NCBI GenBank assembly: GCA_951813285.1
Contig: OX638355.1
Location: 2,871,136 to 2,935,135, forward strand
Direction of reading: 5' to 3'
Length of the DNA: 64,000 nucleotides
Origin: Terriglobia bacterium
GTDB taxonomy: Bacteria; Acidobacteriota; Terriglobia; Versatilivoradales; Versatilivoraceae
Shown: positions 1 through 8,289 of the stretch, piece by piece
How positions within the stretch are numbered: the first letter of the stretch is position 1
Layout: every line of letters begins with the position of its first letter
Made by a program: the position numbers and the translations under genes
The notes under the pieces: model-generated
What the model was told of the DNA's origin: nothing
The model's database searches: none
The model's input: only the letters and a program-made list of their open reading frames with translations

Positions 1-469
1 GGTTGGAGACCCGGGGCACGTCGAACTGCCAGCCCAGCCAGGCCAGGCTGAAGCCGTGGTCCAGCAGCAGCGCGTCTCCAAACTCCGTCGGGGTGGTCAG
101 TTCCCGGGACGAAGTCGCCAGGCTGAACATGCCCAGCATCCCCTTGCGGCCCCGGTTGCAGACCTCGTAGAGGACGGTCCCGTTTCCCTTGCCGGGACGG
201 GTGGGTCGGATGAGAAAAAAGTCGGAGGAGAACTCCACTTTGCCTCGCCGGTTGCGAGGCGCCAGGTCGATGTCGCAGATGATTCGGTTCTGCTCCAGCC
301 GGGGGTCGACTTCGAAGAAGACCCTTCCATGGATCTTCTCGTAGGTGCCCGCCGCGCCGAAGCTGCGGCCGTGCAGGACCTCTGACCGGCCCTGCACTTC
401 CACGCCGACCACCGCCGCGACAGCCAACTGTCCCAGAAGCAGCCACAGACCGAGAATCCGTAGAGCCAT
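1..469 (-). CDS. alpha/beta hydrolase domain-containing secreted protein (N-terminal part only)
   Basis: The gene runs off the left window edge, so only the first 156 residues are visible on the minus strand. They begin MALRILGLWLLLGQLAVAAV, a clear Sec signal peptide, followed by a segment with VEVQGRSEVLHGRSFGAAG and a Glu-Lys-Ile-His-Gly-Arg stretch. This start resembles large secreted proteins annotated as alpha/beta hydrolase domain proteins (about 450-700 residues), in which an N-terminal beta-rich region precedes the hydrolase domain. The catalytic Ser, Asp and His would lie outside the window, so activity cannot be judged. The start ATG at 469 is preceded by no strong ribosome site. 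Family assignment is by recognition of the N-terminus and is moderate. Confidence 0.6.
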   Translation of the reverse strand, partial: MALRILGLWLLLGQLAVAAVVGVEVQGRSEVLHGRSFGAAGTYEKIHGRVFFEVDPRLEQNRIICDIDLAPRNRRGKVEFSSDFFLIRPTRPGKGNGTVLYEVCNRGRKGMLGMFSLATSSRELTTPTEFGDALLLDHGFSLAWLGWQFDVPRVSN

Positions 470-617
470 GCCGTGATCTTAGTACAGCCGCCGGTCTCTT
501 TCCATCGCTTTCGGATCAGCGCCGGGAGGCGCCCTGAATGAAGATGAACCACGAATGAAGACGAATTAACACAAAGACCGATGGACCTCCTTTACTGCGA
601 CGGCGTCATAGGAGAAT

Positions 618-779
618 GCCCACCCGGGAGCGCGGGCGTCCCGCCCGCAACCTTATTGGTGCAAACAGCCTGCGATGCAGGGCCACTTCCTCGCACAGTG
701 CACCAAACCGGCCATTTTTGGGATCGTTACAATGGTGCCAAGTCGTGTGCGGGCGGGACGCCCGCGCTCCCGGGTGGGT
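618..779. repeat. 162-bp element with ~30-bp GC-rich terminal inverted repeats
   Basis: The left arm at 618-649 and right arm at 747-779 are near-perfect inverted copies, containing CCCGGGAGCGCGGGCGTCCC and its complement. The ~97 bp between them has no gene. A single arm recurs at 16874-16902, so this is a dispersed element rather than a local hairpin. It occupies the 632-bp gap between the first gene and the lipoprotein gene at 1102. The remainder of that gap holds another repeat (882-1038) and no convincing coding sequence. Confidence 0.75.
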
Positions 780-881
780 CGTCCCGATGGTGCGGTGCAG
801 CGTATCCGGGGGGCGACTTCTCTGAAAGCCGACCGGCGCCCTCTGGGAAACTCCCGTTTGCCCGCGAGCCCTGCCCCCGCC

Positions 882-1038
882 CTGCCGGGCGGATCATTCG
901 AGAGTGAAACGATCAAAAATCGACCATCCCTTCGCGACCTTGGTACCCCGTTGCAATTCACCTCAGCGCCTTAGTGGCCCTTCGTCGTTCTTCGTGCCCC
1001 TTCGTGGATAACTCTTTTGTCTTTTTTCTTTTGTTTCC
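882..1038 (+). repeat. TTCGT-type dispersed intergenic element, copy 1
   Basis: The stretch starts CTGCCGGGCGGATCATTCGA and ends with three CTTCGT units, GTGGATAACTC and a pyrimidine tract. A copy alignable over ~130 bp lies at 33421-33548. Shorter copies carrying only the CTTCGT/GATAACTC end lie at 24901-24954 and, inverted, at 5156-5210. The number of CTTCGT units varies between copies (three here, one at 33421), as expected for a simple-repeat core. Confidence 0.75.
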
Positions 1039-1101
1039 GACAAGCTGCTCTCGCGGAACAGGGTTGGACTTTTGGGTCGGGTTGGAGACAATAGGGGTCC
1101 C

Positions 1102-1530
1102 ATGATCCAATCCGGATTCCTGCTCCTGTTGCTGACGGTGGCCTTGGCAGGCTGCGCCTCGGACCCGGACCTCCCGGCCTCACCCGATGACCGGATGGCG
1201 GCCTTGAAGCAGCGGGTCCAGAAACTTTACCAGCAGGCCCGGGAGTCGGGACAGCAGGTCCCCAAGGATGCCCTGGAGTGGGCACAACAGGACCTGAGCC
1301 GCGTGGGCGACTGGGAGTACAAGATTGTGGACCTGCCGCGGGAAGACACCGAATCCCGCCAGGCCCGGCTCAATGAACTGGGATCCGAGCGCTGGGAAGC
1401 ATTCTGGATGGAGCCTGCCGGGAACGGTATCCGGGTCTACCTGAAGCGCCGGTCCAAGAGCTGGCTGGAGAAGATCCCCCTTTCGGAGTTGCGGCGCCTG
1501 TGGCCGTCCGGGGCCGGGGGTGCGGAATAG
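1102..1530 (+). CDS. small predicted lipoprotein of unknown function
   Basis: A 142-residue protein with an N-terminal signal ending in a lipobox: SGFLLLLLTVALAGC, with Cys about residue 17. The mature part is charged and helical, with a central segment DWEYKIVDLP and WEAFWMEP, and ends basic (LKRRSKSWLEKIPLSEL). I chose the ATG at 1102 because it places the signal peptide at the N-terminus; the frame is open upstream to 1072. No family recognised. The WEYKIV...LNELGSERWE pattern resembles small DUF4177-like domains, in which a similar Trp-Glu-Tyr-Lys motif precedes a Leu-Asn-x-Leu-Gly helix; that link is tentative. Confidence 0.7.
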   Translation: MIQSGFLLLLLTVALAGCASDPDLPASPDDRMAALKQRVQKLYQQARESGQQVPKDALEWAQQDLSRVGDWEYKIVDLPREDTESRQARLNELGSERWEAFWMEPAGNGIRVYLKRRSKSWLEKIPLSELRRLWPSGAGGAE

Positions 1531-1652
1531 TTGAAGGCCGTTCCGCTGACGAGGGATTTCCGGGGGCGGGGAAAAACGCGGGAGGCGCCCCGGAGGGCGC
1601 GCCGGGCAGCCGGTTCCCGCGGGACGACGAGCGTTTTCGAGGAGATTCCGCA

Positions 1653-2027
1653 ATGGCAAGATTCTGGTTCGGGATGGGCTGCCTGATGGTCGGTCTGGCG
1701 GTTGCCGCCGGCGCATTTGGCGCCCACGGCCTCAAACAGCGCCTTTCCGCCGATCTGTTGGCGGTCTTTGAGACCGGAGTCCGCTACCAGATCCTCCATG
1801 GGCTGGGGTTGGTGGCGCTGGCCCTGGCCATGGACCGGTGGGGCGGCGCCGTCTTTCAGTGGGCCGGCTGGCTCTGGTTGGCAGGAATCCTTCTCTTTTC
1901 CGGAAGTCTTTACGCGCTAAGCCTCACCGGAGTTCGAAGCCTGGGAGCTGTCACTCCCCTGGGGGGCCTGTGCTTTCTGCTGGGTTGGGGATTGCTGGTC
2001 TGGGAGGCCTGGAGGAAGCTGGCTTGA
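1653..2027 (+). CDS. DUF423 family inner-membrane protein
   Basis: A 124-residue integral membrane protein with four hydrophobic segments. The N-terminal GAFGAHGLKQRL is the signature of DUF423 (YwdK/YgdD-like) proteins, and LETGVRYQ-like sequence follows (here FETGVRYQILHGLGL). The length matches the family. The ATG at 1653 has a purine-rich site (GAGGAGATT) upstream; the frame is open further 5', but that part is Arg/Gly-rich and reads through the end of the preceding gene. The function of the family is unknown. It probably forms a small standalone unit. Confidence 0.88.
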   Translation: MARFWFGMGCLMVGLAVAAGAFGAHGLKQRLSADLLAVFETGVRYQILHGLGLVALALAMDRWGGAVFQWAGWLWLAGILLFSGSLYALSLTGVRSLGAVTPLGGLCFLLGWGLLVWEAWRKLA

Positions 2028-2095
2028 TTGCGTGCCCGGGTGTAGGCTGCGGAGTTGCCGCTACAGGGGAATGTTGGTCCTGAGAGGGTGCATTC

Positions 2096-2542
2096 ATGGC
2101 AAGAAGCAGCGCCGCCACCGTTGAAGAGTATCTGCAGGAGCTTCCCGGAGAGCGCGCGGAAGCCCTGAGCGCGGTGCGCCGGGTGATTCTGGACCATCTG
2201 CCGCCGGGCTACGTCGAGACCATGAACTGGGGCATGATCTGCTACGAGGTCCCGCTGGCGCTTTGTCCCGTCACCTACAACAAGCAGCCTTTGATGTTCG
2301 CCGGCCTGGCCTCTCAGAAACGACACATGGGCCTCTACCTGATGTGCGTTTACAGCCACCAGGGCTCCAGGGCCGCGTTTGAAGAGAAGTTTCGGGCCAG
2401 CGGCAAGAAGCTCGACATGGGCAAGTCCTGCGTACGCTTCAAGAGGCTGGAGGACCTGCCCCTGGAGGTCATCGGCGAAACCATCGCCGCAACCCCGGTC
2501 GAGGCCTATATACAACTGTACCGGGAGTCCCGCCGGAAGTAG
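2096..2542 (+). CDS. DUF1801 domain protein
   Basis: A 148-residue cytosolic protein matching the DUF1801 (YdhG/YdeI-like) fold: an N-terminal helix (TVEEYLQELPGERAEALSAV), then YVETMNWGMICYEVP, MFAGLASQKRHMGLYLMCVY, and a C-terminal GKSCVRFKRLEDLPLEVIGE segment. Members have been linked to iron handling and stress, but no reaction is established. The start ATG at 2096 is followed directly by a Ser/Ala-rich helix. It stands alone between the DUF423 gene and the secreted TIM-barrel gene. Confidence 0.88.
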   Translation: MARSSAATVEEYLQELPGERAEALSAVRRVILDHLPPGYVETMNWGMICYEVPLALCPVTYNKQPLMFAGLASQKRHMGLYLMCVYSHQGSRAAFEEKFRASGKKLDMGKSCVRFKRLEDLPLEVIGETIAATPVEAYIQLYRESRRK

Positions 2543-2688
2543 GACGTTGGGCCTGAGGATTATCGGTCGGCACGCGGTCCTTGACGGCCAGGACGCGGCC
2601 GCTTGGATCGTTGGTGCGAACGATCTTGTGGGAGCGGTAGAGCGGTAGAGGGGCTGGGACAGGTAAACGGAAATTGGAGGCTCATTCC

Positions 2689-4524
2689 ATGAACAACAAA
2701 CGGATCGACGTTGCGGGAGGTCACGGCCGCCCCCGGGCCGGTGGCCGCCGAATCCTGTGGTCCCTGACCGCGGCCGGGCTGCTGGTGGGCCTGGGTCTGG
2801 TTTCCGTCCGAAGCCAGAGTGCGGCGGATGGAAAGTTCCACCTTTCTCCCGAGCACATTGCCGCGGTGAAGGCCAAGCGGAGAATCGTGGTCAACCATCC
2901 CGCCGACGGCCTGCTGGCGGCCATTCAGCGAAAGGTCAGCATCAACAATTTGATGACCTACGAACTAGGATTCACCGATGAGCCCGGCAGCCAGATTGAC
3001 GGGCAGTGGTGGTGCCTGGACCAGTTGTTTCCCATGAAGGTCCGGCCCATGACCGCCCGGGACAGCGCCTTGGCCCAGGGATACTACATGGGCGGCAACG
3101 TGGAGACCATCTATCGGTGGGAGAAGGAAGGAATCAACATCGCCAAGGTGTACCTGGAGGAGACCAAGAAGCGGGGGATCGAGTGCTTCTATTCCTACCG
3201 GATCAGCGACGGCACCAGCCACACCGAGTTCGGCAAGGAGTTTGCCGAGGCTCACCCCGACTGGGTGGTGAAGGACGAGTGGGGTAACGCCAAGTGGAAT
3301 TTCGCCGTTCCGGAGGTGCGGGCCCGCAAGCTGAGCGTCCTGCGGGAATTGGCCGAGGATTACGACTTCGACGGCCTGGAGGTGGACTTCGCCCGCGGAC
3401 CCAACAACCTGCCTGCCGGCCGAATGTGGGCCAACCGGCGGGCGATCAGCCAGTTCCTGCGCGACCTGAGGGCCATCACCCTCAAGGTGGAGCAGCGGCG
3501 CGGCCGTCCGTTCCTGCTGGCGACCAGGATTCCCGACACCCTGGTCGGCTGCCACTTCGACGGTCTGGACGTGGCGACCTGGGTTCAGCAGAACCTGGTG
3601 GACATCCTGGTGCTGGGAGTGCGGTCCTATGAGCTCGAGATCGAGCGCTTCCGTCACCTGGTTGGGGACAAGCCGATCAAGGTTTACGCCACTCTGGACG
3701 ACCATCACTGTACCGACGGCTACTCCTGGCCGCCCATCGAGGTCCAGCGGGGTGTGGCGGCCAACTGGTGGCAGCAGGGCATCGATGGCCTGCAGGCCTT
3801 CAACTGGGCCGTCGCCTCGCCGGAAGTCAGGGAAAAGACCGGGATGTTCGTCCACCAGGCCTACTTCGACGATTCCGATCGGGTCCAGGTCAACCAGCAG
3901 GCCTACAAGGAACTGGGCAGCCCCGAAACGCTTCGATACCTGGACAAGACCTTCGTGGTGCAGCGCAGGGGCGGGGGCGGCTCCGGGGGGCCCGACGTGC
4001 ACGAGTGGCAAACGCCCCGCTCTGCTTACCAGAACACCAACATGCTGGCCCAGTTGCCGGCGCCGCTGGACAATTCCGGGAAGGTGGACACCCTGATTCG
4101 GCTGAGAGTCGGGGACCGCGTCGCCGACCACGCCGCCCAAATCGGGGGGCTGACCCTGGCCCTGCTGCTTTCGGACCCGGCGACCCGCGGGTTGGCGGCC
4201 GAACAGACCATCGACAGGGCGTCGATCAATCCTTTCTGGGACAACCCCCAGTTGTATACCTCGCCCCCCAGGCGGGGGATCGAAGCCGGCCTGGAGGTAC
4301 GGGTGAACGGGGCGCTTCTGGACAAGGGCCTGGCGGAGGAGGGATGGATAATCTACCGTCCCGGCCCCGATCTGTTCGCGGTGGGGGAAAACCTGGTCGG
4401 CATTCTGGTGAAAGGCCGCAAGGCCGACGATGCCGCCATGACCGTGGAGAAAGTCGAGGTTCGGGTCGATTATCTGCCGCGCCGGCAGGTGGCCGCGGCC
4501 GGAACGGCCGCGGTCGCTCGGTAG
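2689..4524 (+). CDS. secreted TIM-barrel glycoside-hydrolase-like protein, paralog 1
   Basis: A 611-residue protein with an N-terminal membrane/signal segment (RILWSLTAAGLLVGLGLVSV). The body looks like a (beta/alpha)8 barrel of the putative glycoside hydrolase (GHL) type. The acidic strand FDGLEVDFARGP at residues ~226-238 carries candidate catalytic Glu and Asp; DDHHCTDGYSWPP and NWWQQGIDGLQAFNW follow. After the barrel comes a Gly-rich linker (FVVQRRGGGGSG) and a beta-sandwich-like C-terminal domain (~residues 450-600). The start ATG at 2689 has GGAGG 8-9 bases upstream. Paralogs lie at 6289 and 27908. Substrate unknown; catalytic residues are inferred from pattern only. Confidence 0.72.
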   Translation: MNNKRIDVAGGHGRPRAGGRRILWSLTAAGLLVGLGLVSVRSQSAADGKFHLSPEHIAAVKAKRRIVVNHPADGLLAAIQRKVSINNLMTYELGFTDEPGSQIDGQWWCLDQLFPMKVRPMTARDSALAQGYYMGGNVETIYRWEKEGINIAKVYLEETKKRGIECFYSYRISDGTSHTEFGKEFAEAHPDWVVKDEWGNAKWNFAVPEVRARKLSVLRELAEDYDFDGLEVDFARGPNNLPAGRMWANRRAISQFLRDLRAITLKVEQRRGRPFLLATRIPDTLVGCHFDGLDVATWVQQNLVDILVLGVRSYELEIERFRHLVGDKPIKVYATLDDHHCTDGYSWPPIEVQRGVAANWWQQGIDGLQAFNWAVASPEVREKTGMFVHQAYFDDSDRVQVNQQAYKELGSPETLRYLDKTFVVQRRGGGGSGGPDVHEWQTPRSAYQNTNMLAQLPAPLDNSGKVDTLIRLRVGDRVADHAAQIGGLTLALLLSDPATRGLAAEQTIDRASINPFWDNPQLYTSPPRRGIEAGLEVRVNGALLDKGLAEEGWIIYRPGPDLFAVGENLVGILVKGRKADDAAMTVEKVEVRVDYLPRRQVAAAGTAAVAR

Positions 4525-4576
4525 CCGGGGGCAGGCCGGCCGGGGATTGTCAGCCGGGTCAGGCCGGGGAGGGAAA

Positions 4577-5257
4577 ATGAGCAGCGGCGATCCGATGCAA
4601 TCGGTCAACAGGCGCGAGTTTCTGGAATCCACCGGGCGCTGTGCGGCAGCGCTGGGTTGGGCCGGTGCGATGCTGGCTGCGGGATGTCGTTCCGAGGAGG
4701 GGCCGGCTCCTGCGCGGCTCCCGGTCGTCGACACCCACATGCACGTCTGGGCAAACGATCCTGTCCGCTATCCCTTTCCGCACCCCTACATTCCCGACTT
4801 TGAATACGCCGACATTCCCGCCGAAGGCACCACCGAGATGCTCATCGAGGACATGGACCGCAACGGCGTGACCCACAGCATCCTGGTGCAGGTGATCTAC
4901 CACGGCTGGGACAACTCCTACGTGGCGGACGGCCTCAAGGCACACCCGGACCGTCTTCGGGCCCATGGCCTCATCGACCCCACCGATCCCGGCGTGGCCG
5001 ACCGGCTCGAGTATTGGGTCAAGGAGCATGGCTTCTCGGGAATGCGTTTCAGCCCCATCTACTACCTCGACGGCGCCAAGGGGGGCGACGGATGGCTCAA
5101 CCATCCCGGCTCGGACAGGCTCTGGAAGAAGGCCGCCCAACTGGGTGCGGTCTTCAAAAAAAGATATCCACGAAGGGGCACGAAGGACAACGAAGGGGCA
5201 CGAAGAAAAGCTATTGGGAAGAGGAGGCAAAACAGATGTCGAGTTCCAAGCGGTTGA
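4577..5257 (+). pseudogene. amidohydrolase-2 family protein, 3' end replaced by repeat
   Basis: The N-terminal ~195 residues read as an amidohydrolase_2 (TIM-barrel metal hydrolase): a Tat-like NRREFLE followed by a hydrophobic stretch and lipobox-like LAAGC, then the metal-binding HxH in VVDTHMHVW and the HGFSGMRFSP region. At ~5156 the frame passes straight into a dispersed CTTCGT-type repeat and ends in low-complexity basic sequence (RRGTKDNEGARRKAIGKRR). The C-terminal third, which carries the later metal/catalytic His and Asp, is absent. The esterase gene begins 22 bp before this frame closes. I read it as a gene truncated by a repeat-associated deletion. Confidence 0.8.
5156..5210 (-). 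repeat. TTCGT-type dispersed element, inverted copy at gene truncation
   Basis: ATATCCACGAAGGGGCACGA and two further CGAAG units are the reverse complement of the CTTCGT/GATAACTC end of the element at 882-1038. It sits exactly where homology of the amidohydrolase reading frame stops. Confidence 0.8.
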
Positions 5258-6177
5258 CGAGTGTGTTGGTGCTGGTGGTTCTGTTGGCCCTCGCTCCACA
5301 GGCCTGGGGCGGGGACAAGGTCTCGGCTACGGAAGGCTGGGCGGCCACACTGTTCAGTCGCTACAGCGTCAGGACCGACATCACCTACCTGGTGGCAGAC
5401 AACTGGGAGTCCAAGCTGGATGTCTACCGGCCGCGACAGGCGACTTCGCCGACGCCCACGGTGATCTACATTCACGGCGGCGGCTGGGTCGGGGGCAACA
5501 AGAATGTGCGCCCGCTCTATTTCCTGCCCTACCTGGAAATGGGCTGGGCCGTGGTCAACGTGGGGTACCGCCTGGCCAGGGTGTCGCTGGCTCCGGGCGC
5601 CGTCGAGGATTGCCGCTGCGCCTTGCGCTGGGTCATCCAGAACGCCGACAGATACAACTTCGACACCGACAAGATCGTGCTCACCGGAAGGTCGGCCGGC
5701 GGCCATCTCTCCCTGATCACCGGGATGCTGCCCGCCTCCTCTAGCCTCGACCGGCGCTGCCTGGGCGAGGACAATCTCAAGGCGGCCGCCATCGTGAACT
5801 GGTTCGGGATCACCGATGTCGACGACCTGCTGGAAGGCAAGAACATGCAGTCCTACGCCGTGACCTGGCTGGGCAGCCAGGGCGACCGCCATGAAATCGC
5901 CAAGCGGGTTTCGCCCCTGAACTACGTCCGGCCGGGACTGCCGCCGGTATTGACCATCCACGGCGATGCCGATACCGTGGTCCCCTACGAACACGCCGTT
6001 CGCCTGCACCGGGCACTGGATGAGTCCGGGGTCCCCAACCAGCTGGTGACCATTCCCGGGGGAAAGCACGGGGGGTTCAGCCGGGAGGAGATTCTCAGAA
6101 TTCATGTTTCCACCCGCGAGTTCCTGAAAAAGCACGGTTTCAAACGGCAGGGCGGATCCGCTTCGTCGGACCACTAA
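5236..6177 (+). CDS. secreted alpha/beta hydrolase (carboxylesterase/feruloyl-esterase-like)
   Basis: A 313-residue protein with a Sec signal (LTSVLVLVVLLALAPQAWG). It has the oxyanion-hole motif YIHGGGWVGG, the nucleophile elbow GRSAGGH (Ser nucleophile), an acid-loop candidate in IHGDADTVVPYEH, and a terminal His in PGGKHGGF. This order matches BD-FAE/HSL-type esterases that hydrolyse acyl or aryl esters in the periplasm. GAGGAGG lies ~8 bp before the ATG at 5236. The start overlaps the tail of the broken amidohydrolase, so the pair may once have been co-transcribed. It lies between two TIM-barrel glycosidase-like genes, suggesting a role in degrading substituted glycans (inference). Confidence 0.85.
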   Translation: MSSSKRLTSVLVLVVLLALAPQAWGGDKVSATEGWAATLFSRYSVRTDITYLVADNWESKLDVYRPRQATSPTPTVIYIHGGGWVGGNKNVRPLYFLPYLEMGWAVVNVGYRLARVSLAPGAVEDCRCALRWVIQNADRYNFDTDKIVLTGRSAGGHLSLITGMLPASSSLDRRCLGEDNLKAAAIVNWFGITDVDDLLEGKNMQSYAVTWLGSQGDRHEIAKRVSPLNYVRPGLPPVLTIHGDADTVVPYEHAVRLHRALDESGVPNQLVTIPGGKHGGFSREEILRIHVSTREFLKKHGFKRQGGSASSDH

Positions 6178-6288
6178 CCCCGGCGCGCCGAGGCGGGGCT
6201 GCCAATTCATTTCCACTAGCTCGACCGCAGGTCCGTTTCTGCGACATTTGGGTCGGCCAATCGGCGAGCGACCCCTGGAGCCCTTCCC

Positions 6289-8058
6289 ATGGATGAAGAG
6301 ACCGGAGTGAGACTGAGAGGCGCCACGGTCGCGGTGATATTGGCGGCCTTTTTTTGTGCGGCGGCTTCCTGCCAGACCGAAGTAGCCGCGCCTGATGACC
6401 GGGAACAATTCGTTCTCTCTCCCCAACACCTGGCCCAGATCGAGCGCCGCCGGCGGGTGGTGGTCAATTTCGACGCCATCCACGGGGACCTCAATTTCGC
6501 CAACATCCCTCCCCGGGACCTGGTGAAATTGAGCTTCACCTTTGCCGACGACCCGGAGAGCCAGATCGACAGCATCTGGTGGAACTGGGGCGAAGGCCAC
6601 CAGGCTCCCTATCCCAGCAAGGTGATGCCCCTCTACGACCAGGAGGGTTACCGCAAGTGGGTGGAGGAGGGCGTCGACATCATGCGGATCTTCCTGGAGG
6701 CGACCAAGGAGCGGGGCCTGGAGGCCTTCTACTCCTACCGGGTCAACGGCTCGGACAACGATCTGGTCGTGACCCGGGAGATTCCGATGAAGCAACGCCA
6801 TCCGGAGTGGTTGCTGGCAGGTCCCTGGGCTCCGGACCGCAAGATTTTCTGGGACTTTCGCAACCAGGAGATCCGCGACTACAAGTTGAGCATTCTTCGC
6901 GAGGTGGTCGAAAACTACGATTTCGACGGGATCGAGATCGATTTTGCCCGTGGTCCGATTACGCTGCCCCTGGGCCAACAGTGGAAGTACCGCCACCATC
7001 TGACCGATTTCATGAGCCGGGTCCGGCGCTTGACCCTGCAAGCGGCCGAGCAGCGGGGGCGTCCTATTTTGCTGGCTGCCCGGCTGCCGGCCAGCATCGA
7101 AGGCTGCCGCATCGACGGCATCGATATCGAGACCTGGACCAGCCGGCAGTTGCTCGACATTATTGCGCTGGGCTGCCGATCCTACGAGGGCGACGTGGCG
7201 GCCTATCGCCGGATTACGGCCGGAACCCCCATCAAGCTGCTGGGCGGATCGGACGAGCACCATACTTCCGACGGCTACGACTGGCCTCCCATCGAGGTGT
7301 TGCGCGGGGTGTTCGCCAACTGGTGGCAACAGGGGGTGGACGGGATCTACTGCTTCAACTGGACCTACGCCATGAAGGAAGACGCGGCCCGCATCGACGC
7401 CCTGCTGCACGACTCCAGGATGGCCCCGGTGCACCGCCGACTCTACCGCGAGATTGGCGATCCGGAGAGGCTCCACCGCAAGGACAAGACCTTCGTGGTG
7501 CAGCGTCGCGGCGGGGGAGGGAGCGGTGCACCCGGGACTGTCGGATGGGAGACCCCGCGCTTCTTTCTCAATACCAACATGTTGGCCCAACTGCCGGCCG
7601 CACTGGACAATCAAGGGAAGGCCGACACCCACTTGAAGCTCTGGGTGGCCGATCCTCTGGGGCGGGAGTCCAAAAACATCCGGGACCTCAGGCTTCGGCT
7701 CATTCTCCACGACGCCGCGGCCGGGCCCCACATCGAGAAAATGAACACCTCGGTGAAGCCCGATCCGCCCGGGCCGAACCGGATGCCCAGAGCCTTGATC
7801 GCCCTCTTCAAGCGTATCAACCACCTCTACAACAGTTCACCGCTGGAGGACATCCGGAAACGGATCGAGGTAAGGATCAACAACCTGCTGCTGGAGGAAC
7901 CGGTTGAGGAGGACGGTTGGCTGGTGTTTCCGGGATTGGATCCCGATCTGTTCGCCACGGGAACCAACCTGGTGGGAGTTCGGGTGACCGGCCGATCGCC
8001 ACAAGCCTCGGACCCCCTGTTCCTCGAGAAGCTGGAACTGCAAGTGGATTATCGGTAG
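6289..8058 (+). CDS. secreted TIM-barrel glycoside-hydrolase-like protein, paralog 2
   Basis: A 589-residue paralog of the 2689 gene with the same order: signal segment (VAVILAAFFCAAASC, possibly a lipoprotein Cys), barrel with FDGIEIDFARGP at residues ~211-223, DEHHTSDGYDWPP, NWWQQGVDGIYCFNW, then FVVQRRGGGGSG and a C-terminal beta-rich domain. Strongly conserved blocks between the two include the acidic strand, the NWWQQG helix and the Gly-rich joint with following NTNMLAQLPAALDN. The start ATG at 6289 follows the esterase by 111 bp. Substrate unrecognised; likely periplasmic or surface. The extra ~40-residue insertion near residue 480-510 is not in paralog 1. Confidence 0.72.
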   Translation: MDEETGVRLRGATVAVILAAFFCAAASCQTEVAAPDDREQFVLSPQHLAQIERRRRVVVNFDAIHGDLNFANIPPRDLVKLSFTFADDPESQIDSIWWNWGEGHQAPYPSKVMPLYDQEGYRKWVEEGVDIMRIFLEATKERGLEAFYSYRVNGSDNDLVVTREIPMKQRHPEWLLAGPWAPDRKIFWDFRNQEIRDYKLSILREVVENYDFDGIEIDFARGPITLPLGQQWKYRHHLTDFMSRVRRLTLQAAEQRGRPILLAARLPASIEGCRIDGIDIETWTSRQLLDIIALGCRSYEGDVAAYRRITAGTPIKLLGGSDEHHTSDGYDWPPIEVLRGVFANWWQQGVDGIYCFNWTYAMKEDAARIDALLHDSRMAPVHRRLYREIGDPERLHRKDKTFVVQRRGGGGSGAPGTVGWETPRFFLNTNMLAQLPAALDNQGKADTHLKLWVADPLGRESKNIRDLRLRLILHDAAAGPHIEKMNTSVKPDPPGPNRMPRALIALFKRINHLYNSSPLEDIRKRIEVRINNLLLEEPVEEDGWLVFPGLDPDLFATGTNLVGVRVTGRSPQASDPLFLEKLELQVDYR

Positions 8059-8289
8059 CCCGCATTTCTTTCCTCGCAAATTTGGCGTCCGCGCTCGCGT
8101 CAGGCATCGGGTCAGGCCACTCTGGCCCGGTGGGATGATCGATGCTAGACTGACCTATTGGCATCTGTTCCCCATCTCTCCTCGTTGGCAGCCCCAAATG
8201 TAGCCTTCACGCTGACCACCCACACCGTCGACCTCGGCGAAACATAACGGGCCAAACGGGCTACGCCAGCAAACAGAACGGAAACGGCG

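Noticed and set aside
653-961. Short open frames between 580 and 980
   Set aside because: They lie in inverted-repeat DNA and in the CTTCGT-type element on both strands.
2965-4740. 591-residue open frame on the minus strand opposite the first TIM-barrel gene
   Set aside because: It mirrors the codon structure of the plus-strand gene, is rich in Gly/Pro/His/Val without motifs, and has no ribosome site; the same holds for the 920-residue minus frame at 5062-7824 and the 711-residue one at 10858-12993.
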